A DNA stretch of 64,000 nt from assembly GCF_900108295.1 (NCBI RefSeq), contig NZ_FNWK01000005.1, positions 62,001-126,000 of the forward strand, written 5' to 3'. The position numbers and the translations under genes were made by a program. Of the stretch, positions 36,224 to 44,638 are shown one piece after another (the first letter of the stretch is position 1; every line of letters begins with the position of its first letter). Below the pieces are notes generated by a model. It did no database searches and was not told where the DNA came from. It was given only the letters and a program-made list of their open reading frames with translations. The DNA comes from Sphingopyxis sp. YR583. GTDB lineage: Bacteria > Pseudomonadota > Alphaproteobacteria > Sphingomonadales > Sphingomonadaceae.

Positions 36224-36836
36224 GTCATATACCCTATCGAAGCAGCACGGAACGGAAGCATAACTTCCTATCTATACTGCAAAATACACAATCCCCACCT
36301 TGTCGCATTACTTGAATCAGGCCCGTAATTCAATCAGGGTGCGGATCATAGTTAACGTCGCGCCGGTTGAAAAATACGAAAGCGTGGGCGGCCCGTCTGG
36401 TCATTAGGCAGCGATGCTTTCGCATTTTACATAATTTACGGTGCGATACCGCCGGGATTAAGTGCCATAATGACGCTTTTCGGGTGGCCGCAACGAAAGC
36501 TTATGCCGCCCTACGACAACCCGTTCGAACCGAGCGGCGCTTTTGGCGATGAAAGCGAAACTACGCTTGACGCCACCAACTCTACCGATAAAGTTGAGTT
36601 TCCGGTCTGCCCCCGTCCGGTGAGCATATACAGGGGTCCGCGGCTTTTGACCGGGAAGCAGCTTGCTCCGCGTTAACAACAGCTAAAGCGCGCGATGCTC
36701 AGGCGACAGCGCCAGGTATCGTGTTCCCCTCATGCAATGAGGCGATACGATGCACATTCTTCGAACCAGTTCCGAGCGAGCCCCAGGGCATCGTTCCAAA
36801 ACCATTCCTGCCTGACCCAGAACGACAGGCGAACCC
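36224..36836. other. 613-base intergenic region without a supportable gene
   Basis: AT-richer than its surroundings, especially 36230-36480. Short open frames exist on both strands (for example 36470-36676 + and 36458-36679 -) but they overlap each other, lack good ribosome binding sites and look like no family I know. The region must hold the promoters of the PilZ gene (leftward) and the ssu-type operon (rightward). Confidence 0.6.
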
Positions 36837-37820
36837 ATGACACTCTCCCTCACCCCGCTGCGCACGCTCGCAGCCGGCGCCTTCCTCTCGCTCGCGGCGT
36901 GCGGCGGCGCGCCCGACAGCGGCACGACGATCAAGATCGGCGACCAGCTTCACGCGCTCAAATCGTCGCTCGACGTCTCTGGCGAAGGCCAGCCCACCGA
37001 TTACAAGATCGAATGGGCCAATTTCGTCGGCGGGCCACCGATCATCGCGGCGCAGACGGGCGGATCGCTCGATGTCGGCTGGATGGCCGAAACGCCGCTG
37101 ATCTTCGCGCAGGCGGCGGGCAGCCCGGTAAAGGTGGTCGCTGTGAACAAGGCCGTCGACAGCGGCGGCTCGCCCTACGCCCTCGTCGTCAAGCCCGACT
37201 CGCCGATCCGCAGCATCGCCGACCTGAAGGGCAAGTCGGTGTCGTTCATGAAGGGCACGGTTCTCCATTATTTCGTCGCGCGCCTGCTCGACAAGCAGGG
37301 CCTGTCGCTGAAGGACATCAAGTCGGTGCAGGCAACGGGTTTCGGCACCGGGCTGCTCGACAAGGGATCGGCCGACGCGATCACCATCGGTGAGCCCTAT
37401 CTGACGCAGGCGCTCGACGCCGGGAAGGTGCGCGTTCTCGCAAGCGGGACGCCGCCCAATACACCGGGCCTCTTCTACCTCGTCGCGTCGGACGCCGCGC
37501 TCGCCGATCCGGCAAAGGCAAAGGCAATCGGCGACCTTGTCGCCCGCGCGGCCCGTGCAACGCGCTGGCAGCGCGAGAACCCCGCCAAGGCCGCCCCCGC
37601 GCTCGCCAAACGCTATAATGTCGATGCAAAGATCGCCGAAAAGATCATCCTGCGCGCGCCCGCCGGCTATGCGCCGATCAGCGAGGCGATCGTCGCGGCG
37701 CATCAGGACGAGGCCGATCTGTTCTTCAAAGAAGGGCTCATCCGCAAGAAGCTCGACGCATCACAGATCTTCGACAAACGTTACGACGATATCGTCGCGG
37801 CCCAGGAGGCGGCGAAGTGA
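36837..37820 (+). CDS. ssuA: ABC transporter substrate-binding protein, aliphatic sulfonate/taurine type
   Basis: 327 residues with a lipobox (FLSLAACGG). NMT1/SsuA fold: IKIGDQLHALKSSLDVSGEG, WANFVGGPPIIAAQTGGSLD, VGWMAETPLIFAQAAGSPVK, SPIRSIADLKGKSVSFMKGT and TIGEPYLTQALDAG. Binds the ligand in the periplasm and delivers it to the permease. Sulfonate is the most likely ligand class by family, but nitrate, thiamine precursors or other compounds are bound by relatives. Confidence 0.85.
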   Translation: MTLSLTPLRTLAAGAFLSLAACGGAPDSGTTIKIGDQLHALKSSLDVSGEGQPTDYKIEWANFVGGPPIIAAQTGGSLDVGWMAETPLIFAQAAGSPVKVVAVNKAVDSGGSPYALVVKPDSPIRSIADLKGKSVSFMKGTVLHYFVARLLDKQGLSLKDIKSVQATGFGTGLLDKGSADAITIGEPYLTQALDAGKVRVLASGTPPNTPGLFYLVASDAALADPAKAKAIGDLVARAARATRWQRENPAKAAPALAKRYNVDAKIAEKIILRAPAGYAPISEAIVAAHQDEADLFFKEGLIRKKLDASQIFDKRYDDIVAAQEAAK

Positions 37821-38662
37821 GCGCGCCGACGCCCATTGCCCTCGCGGGCGATCCCGGCCGGCTCGTCCAGCCGGTCGTCCGTCAGGCTGGCAATCGCTCC
37901 GAGCGCTTCTCCTTCGCGCGCCGCGCGACGGGCCCACTGCTCATCATCGCGATCTGGGCGATCTCGACGAGCGCAGGGTGGATCGATCCGTCGATCCTCC
38001 CCTCGCCCGCCGGGCTCGTTACGGGATGGCAGCAGCTCTGGACCGAACAAGGGCTCCCGTCGCAGATAGGAACCTCGCTGACCCGCGCGCTCGTCGGCGG
38101 CGCGGTCGGCATCGTCTTCGGGTTGATCCTCGGGACGATCGCGGGCCTGTCGAAGCTCGGCGAGGAAGTGTTCGACGCTTTGCTCCAGATGCTGCGCACC
38201 GTCCCCTTTCTCGCGCTCGTCCCCTTGTTCATCGTCTGGTTCGGGATCGGCGAAGCGCCCAAGCTTCTCCTCATCGCGCTCGCGACGATGTTCCCGATGT
38301 ATCTCAACACATATGCCGGGGTGCGCAACGTCGACCGCAAGGTTATCGAGGCGATGCGCAGCTTCGGGCTGGGCGGACGCCGCCTGATCCTCGAGGTCGT
38401 CCTGCCGCTCGCGCTGCCGCAAATTTTCACGGGGCTCCGCTTCGCGCTCGGCGTCTCGGTGCTCGTGCTGATCGCCGCCGAACAGATCAACGCCTCGGCA
38501 GGACTCGGTTACCTGCTCAATAGCGCGCAAATGTACCAGCAGGTCGACGTGATCCTGATCTGCATCGCCATCTACGCCGTGCTCGGCCTCAGCGCCGACC
38601 TGATCGTCCGCTCGCTCGAACGGCTGTTCATGCCGTGGCGCGCGGGCGTCGCCATCCGATAG
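37817..38662 (+). CDS. ssuC: ABC transporter permease, SsuC family
   Basis: 281 residues from a GTG that overlaps the ssuA stop (GTGA). Six hydrophobic segments, with the EAA loop visible as EAMRSFGLGGRRLILEVVLPLALPQIFTGLRFALG, here by position about 176-210. Forms the membrane channel for the ssuA-bound substrate. Confidence 0.9.
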   Translation: MSAPTPIALAGDPGRLVQPVVRQAGNRSERFSFARRATGPLLIIAIWAISTSAGWIDPSILPSPAGLVTGWQQLWTEQGLPSQIGTSLTRALVGGAVGIVFGLILGTIAGLSKLGEEVFDALLQMLRTVPFLALVPLFIVWFGIGEAPKLLLIALATMFPMYLNTYAGVRNVDRKVIEAMRSFGLGGRRLILEVVLPLALPQIFTGLRFALGVSVLVLIAAEQINASAGLGYLLNSAQMYQQVDVILICIAIYAVLGLSADLIVRSLERLFMPWRAGVAIR

Positions 38663-38673
38663 GAGATTTATCG

Positions 38674-39444
38674 ATGTCCACCGTTCTTTCGATCGACTTC
38701 GCCGCCGCCGAGCGCGTGGCCGCGCCCGACTTTTCGCACCGCCCGGTCGCGGTCGAGGTTCGCGATGTCAGCCGCAATTTCACCGGCACCAATGTCCTGG
38801 ACAGCCTGGACCTGACGATCCACAGCGGCGAGTTCGTCGCGCTGCTCGGCGCGTCGGGCAGCGGCAAGACAACCCTGCTGCGCATCCTCGCCGGGCTCGA
38901 TGCCCCCGATGAAGGCGAAGCCTGGGTGCCGGAAGCCCGCACCGTGGTTTTTCAGGAACCGCGCCTCGTCCAGTCGAAGTCTGTGTGGAAGAATGTCGTA
39001 ATCGGCCTGTCGGGCAAGGACGCATCGCGCGAGCGTGCCGAGGCGGCGCTCGCCGAGGTCGGGCTCGATCATCGCACCGATGCCTGGCCCGCGACCTTGT
39101 CGGGCGGCGAGGCGCAGCGCGCCGCGCTCGCTCGGGCATTGGTGCGCGAGCCGCGCCTGGTGCTGCTCGACGAGCCCTTTGCGGCGCTCGATGCGCTGAC
39201 GCGGCTCAAGATGCAGCGGCTGATCGGCGAGCTGTGTCAGGCGCACGGCCCCGCGACCTTGCTCGTCACGCACGATGTCGAGGAGGCGATCCTGCTCGCC
39301 GACCGTATCCTCGTGCTCAAGGAAGGGCGGATCGGATACGATACGCGCGTCCGCCTGCCGCACCCGCGCCGTGCAGGCGGCGAGGAATTCGACGCGCTGC
39401 GCGACACTTTGCTCGCCGAACTGGGCGTGCCGCAGGCGCACTGA
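38674..39444 (+). CDS. ssuB: ABC transporter ATP-binding protein, SsuB family
   Basis: 256 residues from MSTVLSIDFAAAERVAAPDF, with AGGAG upstream. Walker A LLGASGSGKTTLLRILAG, signature LSGGEAQRAALARALV, Walker B LVLLDEPFAALDALTR and the H-loop LLVTHDVEEAILLADRI are intact. Energises the permease. Last gene of the importer operon. Confidence 0.93.
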   Translation: MSTVLSIDFAAAERVAAPDFSHRPVAVEVRDVSRNFTGTNVLDSLDLTIHSGEFVALLGASGSGKTTLLRILAGLDAPDEGEAWVPEARTVVFQEPRLVQSKSVWKNVVIGLSGKDASRERAEAALAEVGLDHRTDAWPATLSGGEAQRAALARALVREPRLVLLDEPFAALDALTRLKMQRLIGELCQAHGPATLLVTHDVEEAILLADRILVLKEGRIGYDTRVRLPHPRRAGGEEFDALRDTLLAELGVPQAH

Positions 39445-39524
39445 CGCCCCTCAAGCGGGATACAGCAAAGGCTTTGACCGCCCCGGCATGCATCGGCCTG
39501 CTCGGGTCAGGGGGATTTCGACTC

Positions 39525-40780
39525 ATGGTGATTTCGCGCGCACGGAGCTGGGTCACGCGAATGCCCGGATCGGGGTGGATGATCGTCGCGCTTGTCGTCG
39601 GTTTCACGATCGGCACGTTCGTTGCGGCCTCCTCGCCTGTTGTCGAGGCCGCGCAACTGATTGGCGGTATCTGGCTCGACGGGTTGCGCATGACAATCGT
39701 CCCGCTGATCTTCGCACTCGTCGCGACCGGCGTTGCTAGCCTCGGCATGGGAGACCATCATGAGGCCGCACGGCTGGGACGGCGACTGCCGCTCGTGCTG
39801 ATCGGGCTGCTGATCGTCTCGGCGGTCATTGGTGCCTTGATGGTCCCGCCGCTACTCGGCGCAGTCGCGATCGTGCCCGCGGATATCGCTGCGCTGCGTA
39901 CTCTCTTCCCCGCGCCGCCGGCGCCCGCGGTGCCCGGCGCAGCCGAGACGCTGCGCGCGATGATCCCGACCAACGTCGTCGCGTCAGCGGCCGAAGGCGC
40001 GGTGTTGCCGCTCGTCATCTTCGCGGTCGTCCTCGGCCTTGCGGTCGGCAAGATCGACAGCGACCGCGCCGAAGCCATCCTCCAACCGCTGCGCGGGCTC
40101 GCCGATGCGATGATCGTCGTCGTCGGCTGGGTGCTGCGCATTGCGCCACTCGGCATCTTCGCGCTCGCGCTGGTGATCGGTGCGACCGTCGGGACTGCGG
40201 TGCTCGCGATCCTCGCCCAATATCTCGCGATCTCGATCGCCGTGACGCTGGTGCTGATCGTCCTCGGCTATGCCATTGCGCGCTTCGCCGGGGGCGTGCC
40301 GCTCGGGCGGTTCGCACGCGCGATGGCGCCCGCACAGGCCATCGCCGCGAGCACCCAATCGTCGATCGCGACGCTGCCCGCGATGATGGTGAGTGCCGAG
40401 CGCGTGGGGATTGAGGAACGCAATGCCGCGGCCATCCTGTCGATGCGGTCGCGACGTTCAAGATCACCGCGCCGTCGAACACGGTGATGATGGCACTGTC
40501 GCTCGCGTGGATGGCGGGGGTCGAAGTCTCGCCTCTGCAGCTGGCGGTGGCCTTGCCGCTCGCGGTGCTGTCGTCGCTCGCGATTCTCGGGATGCCCGGG
40601 CAGATCAGCTTCTATGCGTCGGTCGCGCCGACCGCGATCGCGCTCGGCGCGCCGCTCGAACTGTTACCGATCCTGCTCGCGATCGACGTTATTCCCGACA
40701 TGTTCCGCACCGTCGCCAATGTGACGCACGATGTCGCCGCGGCAGCAGCGATCGCACCGCCCGCTGCGACCGATCAGTAA
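39525..40780 (+). pseudogene. Dicarboxylate/amino acid:cation symporter (DAACS), frameshifted
   Basis: The first ~305 codons (start MVISRARSWVTRMPGSGWMI) read as a DAACS transporter: GIWLDGLRMTIVPLIFALVA, TNVVASAAEGAVLPLVIFAV, AQAIAASTQSSIATLPAMMV. Near 40442-40446 the frame changes: upstream gives AAILSM, and the continuing conserved AVATFKITAPSNTVMMALSL is one frame away, running to the stop at 40780. One missing G (ATGCGGTC for ATG-GCG-GTC) explains it, and restores a full-length ~418-residue transporter. Either a real inactivating deletion or a sequencing error. Converges on and overlaps the maleate isomerase gene by 7 bases. Confidence 0.85.
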
Positions 40781-41526
40781 CGGCCCGACAGCAAGGCTCC
40801 GGCGCCCGGAACCTCGGTCGACAATCCCAGCCGCGTGAGCATTTGGTGGGCGGTACAGATCGCCGCCGACACGACGGGCAAGCCGATCGCATCCTCAATC
40901 TTCTGCACCGAGGGCAGCGACGGCATCTGCACGCATGCCGACAGAACAAGCGCGTCGGTGCCGGTCAGGTCGAGGCGCTTATAATGTTCGAGCAGGTTCG
41001 CCGGGTCCTGCGCCGCAACCTCCAGATTGTCAGGAATTTCTAGGGCAAGCCAGTCGCTTACCTCGATACCTTCATTCTGGATGTAAGACACGACCATCTG
41101 CGTCAGCGGCTTCATATAGGGCGCGACGAGTGCGATGCGCCTAGCTTGCAGCACGGCCAGCCCCTCGACCAGCGCGCCGGCGCTGGTCACGACAGGCGCC
41201 GCGCGGCCATTTTCGACCGTGCGCTGATGCAGCCGCGCCTCGGACACGCGGTGATAGCCCTCGCCCATGCTCATGATCGCGACGAGGCAGGCGTAGCCGA
41301 GCACGTCGACAGCGGCGTCGGACAGTTCGAGCGCGCAGCGGTCGGAATCGGCGTCCATCGCCGCAAGCTCTTCCTTCGTCACCTTCTTCATCCGCATCCG
41401 CGACGAGTGGAAGGTGAAGCGTTCGGGCGCGATGGTTTCGCGGACGCGAAGCAGCGCTGGAATCTCGGTTTCCATCGTGACGTTCGAACTGGGCACGATC
41501 TGCCCGATGCGGATCGGTCTGGTCAT
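40774..41526 (-). CDS. Maleate cis-trans isomerase
   Basis: 250 residues from MTRPIRIGQIVPSSNVTMET. Asp/Glu racemase-fold maleate isomerase; PSSNVTMETEIPALL is the family's substrate-binding signature and the two catalytic cysteines are Cys80 (GYACLVAIMSMGEG) and Cys198 (VLSACVQMPSLP), the spacing of characterised maleate isomerases (NicE type). Converts maleate to fumarate. Last gene of the kyn/gentisate-like operon, 43 bases after the FAH-family gene, which places maleate as the end product of the encoded pathway. Confidence 0.93.
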   Translation of the reverse strand: MTRPIRIGQIVPSSNVTMETEIPALLRVRETIAPERFTFHSSRMRMKKVTKEELAAMDADSDRCALELSDAAVDVLGYACLVAIMSMGEGYHRVSEARLHQRTVENGRAAPVVTSAGALVEGLAVLQARRIALVAPYMKPLTQMVVSYIQNEGIEVSDWLALEIPDNLEVAAQDPANLLEHYKRLDLTGTDALVLSACVQMPSLPSVQKIEDAIGLPVVSAAICTAHQMLTRLGLSTEVPGAGALLSGRY

Positions 41527-41569
41527 GTAGCATCCTGCATAAGTTTGGGTCGCCATCCCGGCGAAGGAG

Positions 41570-42478
41570 TCAGACCGCGATGATCGGGTTACGCAGCGTG
41601 CCAATGCCCTCGACGGTGCATTCGACGACATCGCCCGGCCACATGAATTCTTGCGGCGTGCGGCCAGCGCCGACGCCCGCGGGCGTTCCCGTCGCGATGA
41701 TGTCGCCGGGTTCGAGCGTCATCACGCTGGAAATATCGGCGATCAACTGGTTGATATTGAACAACATGAATCGGGTGTTGCTGTTCTGCTTCTCGACCCC
41801 GTTTATATGCGTCAGGATGTTGAGATTGTGCGGATCGCCGATTTCATCGGCGGTGACGATGCACGGCCCCATCGGGGCGAAGCTGTCCTGACCCTTGGAC
41901 ACGATCCACTGCCCGGCGCGGCGGCAATCGCGCGCCGACACGTCGTTAATGACGGTGTAACCGAACACATGGTTCAGCGCGTCAGCCTCGGCGACATGGC
42001 GCGCGGTGCTGCCGATGATCACCGCCAGTTCGGTTTCCCAGTCGAGCTGCTGCGTCACCTTCGCATTGTGGCGGATCGGATCGTTCCAAGCGACCACGGC
42101 CGTCGGCGGCTTCGAGAAGATCACCGGCTGCTGCGGCAGTTCGTTCGACGTGTCGAGTGAGCGTGCTGATTCAGCGACATGCTCGGTATAGTTGAGACCG
42201 ATACCGAAGATATTCTTGCGCGGACGCGGGATCGGCGCGAGCAGGCTGACATTGCCCGCGGGCAGCGAAGTGCCGATCAGATCGGCGGTGGTCGCCGCCG
42301 CAACGGCTTCCTGCAGGAAACGGACCGCGATCGGCCCGAGATCGATGAAATCGAGCATCGTCGAGGGCATGTCATGCCCGATCGCGTCGCCGAAATATTC
42401 GACGTCAATCACAAGCCCGTCGTGGAGAAGGCCGAGCCGCGGTTCGGTCTCGACCGTGCGATACGTCACAAAGCGCAT
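41570..42478 (-). CDS. Fumarylacetoacetate hydrolase (FAH) family acylpyruvate hydrolase
   Basis: 302 residues. FAH-fold metal ligands E148 and E150 (LDWETELAVIIG) and D179 (YTVINDVSARDC) are present, with GIGLNYTEHVAES and KGQDSFAPMGPCIV. Members cleave C-C bonds of acylpyruvates such as fumarylpyruvate, maleylpyruvate and fumarylacetoacetate. Between a ring-cleaving dioxygenase and maleate isomerase, the expected job is hydrolysis of a maleyl- or maleamyl-pyruvate to pyruvate plus maleate or maleamate. 16 bases after the dioxygenase gene. Confidence 0.9.
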   Translation of the reverse strand: MRFVTYRTVETEPRLGLLHDGLVIDVEYFGDAIGHDMPSTMLDFIDLGPIAVRFLQEAVAAATTADLIGTSLPAGNVSLLAPIPRPRKNIFGIGLNYTEHVAESARSLDTSNELPQQPVIFSKPPTAVVAWNDPIRHNAKVTQQLDWETELAVIIGSTARHVAEADALNHVFGYTVINDVSARDCRRAGQWIVSKGQDSFAPMGPCIVTADEIGDPHNLNILTHINGVEKQNSNTRFMLFNINQLIADISSVMTLEPGDIIATGTPAGVGAGRTPQEFMWPGDVVECTVEGIGTLRNPIIAV

Positions 42479-42494
42479 GGATTATCCTGTCTGC

Positions 42495-43625
42495 TCAGGC
42501 GGACTGGTGGCCGCCATTTTCGGAATAGGGCTCCTCGATCCGGACGCCGAGCGCCTCCATCACGGGGAAATCGTTGAACGAGAAGAGGAAAGCCTCTTCG
42601 GACGGGTCGAGATTGACATGCTCGTGCCAGACCCATGCGGGCACGCAGAAAATGTCGTGCGTGCCCCAGTCGAAGCGCTCGCCGCCGATGATCGAATAAC
42701 CGCGTCCGCCCGCGACATTATAGACGACATTGCCGGTGTGGCGGTGCGCCTGCCCCCGAAACCCCGGCTTCAGCATCTGCATATGCGCGCCCATCGTCTG
42801 AAGCGCCCAGCCGCCGGTCAGTGGGTTCGAATAGCGCACCATATGCCCGTCGAACGGCGTGCCGTCCGACACCTTGGCGAGGTTCCAGAGCGCATCGCGC
42901 GTCGCTTCCCAGCGATAGACCATCACCGGCGAATAGGGCTTCTCCCACGCCGCCACGCCCTCGGGCCGCAGCGCCGCGCCGCCGTAGCTTAGCGGCAGAT
43001 CGTCGGCAGGAAAGGCGGCCGTCTGCGCGGGCTGGTCGTAGACCGCGTAAAAATTGGTCTCGAGGCTGTTCATCAGCGGAATGTCGAGCCCGTCCTGCCA
43101 GATCGACACCTCACCGTCGGCGCCGACGCCATGGTCATGCCAGGCGCCGTTCGGGGTCAGCACATAATCGTTGGCGCCGAGCGTGATGTGATGGCCATCG
43201 ACAACGGTATACGCGCCCTTGCCCTCCATGATGAAGCGGTGCGCCGACGCGGTATGCTTGTGCGCGGGGGTGATCTCGCCGGGGCGCATCGCCTGCATGC
43301 CGCTGAACAGCCAGCCGCACACCGCGACATTCTCGCGCCCCGCGTCGCTGTCGTTGAGCAGGGTGACGACACGGCGCCCGGCTTCCTCGGGCTTCACCAG
43401 GTCGAGCGCGCGCAGGCACATGTCGCGCATCTCGGCGTAGCGCCAGAGCGTCGGGCGATAGCGCGTCTCGGGCTCCCACGGCTCGATCGCATTCGCACGT
43501 TTCCAGAAGGCACCTGCATTGCGACCTGCAAGCTCCTGATAAAAGGCTTCGAGTTCGGGCGTATCGGTCACGCGCGCGCGGCCGAGCACATCGTCGCGCG
43601 GGTCGATGGTCGTATTGCCTGTCAT
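42495..43625 (-). CDS. Gentisate 1,2-dioxygenase-like bicupin dioxygenase (candidate 5-hydroxyanthranilate dioxygenase)
   Basis: 376 residues, bicupin. In cupin 1 the iron ligands are H122 and H124 (PAHKHTASAHRFIMEG) and H163 (PNGAWHDHG), with the 41-residue spacing seen in gentisate dioxygenases. Cupin 2 retains GQAHRHTGNVVYNV. The family cleaves gentisate, salicylates, 5-aminosalicylate, 5-nitrosalicylate and 1-hydroxy-2-naphthoate next to the carboxyl group. Because it overlaps a nitrilase gene and follows kynureninase in one operon, a 2-amino-5-hydroxybenzoate (5-hydroxyanthranilate) substrate is inferred instead of gentisate. The reaction would give maleamylpyruvate. Confidence 0.88.
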   Translation of the reverse strand: MTGNTTIDPRDDVLGRARVTDTPELEAFYQELAGRNAGAFWKRANAIEPWEPETRYRPTLWRYAEMRDMCLRALDLVKPEEAGRRVVTLLNDSDAGRENVAVCGWLFSGMQAMRPGEITPAHKHTASAHRFIMEGKGAYTVVDGHHITLGANDYVLTPNGAWHDHGVGADGEVSIWQDGLDIPLMNSLETNFYAVYDQPAQTAAFPADDLPLSYGGAALRPEGVAAWEKPYSPVMVYRWEATRDALWNLAKVSDGTPFDGHMVRYSNPLTGGWALQTMGAHMQMLKPGFRGQAHRHTGNVVYNVAGGRGYSIIGGERFDWGTHDIFCVPAWVWHEHVNLDPSEEAFLFSFNDFPVMEALGVRIEEPYSENGGHQSA

Positions 43626-44638
43626 GACGGCGTCTCCTCGTCAGGATCAACGGGCTGCTGCGCATCGACGAACAGGGCCGACGCGCGGGGAGTCCGGTCG
43701 ACCGTCAGGTTGAAGATATCGAAGCGGTTATAGCCGCCGATGATGTCGTGCATCAGCTTGGGGCGGATGCACTCGCCAAGGTCGATATCGGCATAAACGA
43801 TGCCCTCGTCGTCGATCAGCGCCTCGCCCACCAGATTGCCATGCGGGTCGATGACGCCTGACCAAGCGCTGTTCGGGCGCGACAGCAGCTCGCGGTTGTG
43901 CGGACGGTCGGCGCTCATTGCGTCGATGATTTCGGGGCTCACCGCAGAGCAGGCGACGATGGTGAAGACTTTGCCTTCGAAGCTGTGCGCCGTGGCGCGG
44001 ATCTTGATCGCTTCGGCCATGTTGTACGACGCCGGCGCGACGGGCAGCGCGATATAATTGGCGACGTGGACCAGTTCCCCCTGTGAGAGCAAGGCGAAGC
44101 GCGCGAGCGTGTTGGTATTCTCGCCGCACGCGAGCGTACCGAGCGGCCCGACGGGCGTGTCATATACGCGGATTGAGCTGCCGTCGCCCCCCGCCCACGT
44201 CAGCTTCTCCGCCCATGTCGGCACCAGCTTGCGGTGGCGCCCGAGCAGGCTGCCGTCGGCGCCGAGGATTAGGTTGGTGTTGTAGAGCGTGCCGACGCTT
44301 ACGGTGTCGCGTTCGTTGATGCCGATTACGACGGTGCAGGCGTGGTCGCGCGCGGCATTGCGCAGCGCCGCGACCTCGGGGCCGTCGATGCGGAGCGACG
44401 CGCGATAGAGGCGTTCGTGCCATTCGGCGCCCTCGATCGGGGTCATCAGCCAGTTCCAATAGGGATAGGCGGACACGAACACTTCGGGAAAGGCGACAAG
44501 CTGTGCGCCATTGCCCGCCGCCTCGGCGATCAGCGAGTACGCCTTGTCGACGGTTCGCGCGGTATCGAGGAAGACCGGCGCGGCCTGTACGGCGGCGACG
44601 CGCGATTTGGGCAGGACGGGAGCCGACACGTCGCTCAT
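43622..44638 (-). CDS. Nitrilase-superfamily carbon-nitrogen hydrolase
   Basis: 338 residues from MSDVSAPVLPKSRVAAVQAA, a start fixed by the 4-base overlap with kynU. Catalytic triad E52 (VAFPEVFVSAYP), K137 (GRHRKLVPTWAEKLTWAGG) and C171 (TLACGENTNTLARF). CGENTNTLA and RKLVPTxxEKLxW are typical of branch 1 nitrilases, so a nitrile is the family's usual substrate; several such enzymes also act on amides. In this operon an amide is the missing link (maleamate or maleamylpyruvate to maleate plus ammonia). That role is inference; indole-3-acetonitrile is the main alternative. Confidence 0.88.
   Translation of the reverse strand: MSDVSAPVLPKSRVAAVQAAPVFLDTARTVDKAYSLIAEAAGNGAQLVAFPEVFVSAYPYWNWLMTPIEGAEWHERLYRASLRIDGPEVAALRNAARDHACTVVIGINERDTVSVGTLYNTNLILGADGSLLGRHRKLVPTWAEKLTWAGGDGSSIRVYDTPVGPLGTLACGENTNTLARFALLSQGELVHVANYIALPVAPASYNMAEAIKIRATAHSFEGKVFTIVACSAVSPEIIDAMSADRPHNRELLSRPNSAWSGVIDPHGNLVGEALIDDEGIVYADIDLGECIRPKLMHDIIGGYNRFDIFNLTVDRTPRASALFVDAQQPVDPDEETPS

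Noticed and set aside
36458..36679. Short overlapping frames on both strands in the 36224-36836 gap
   Set aside because: They overlap each other, lack ribosome binding sites and resemble no known family; treated as intergenic.
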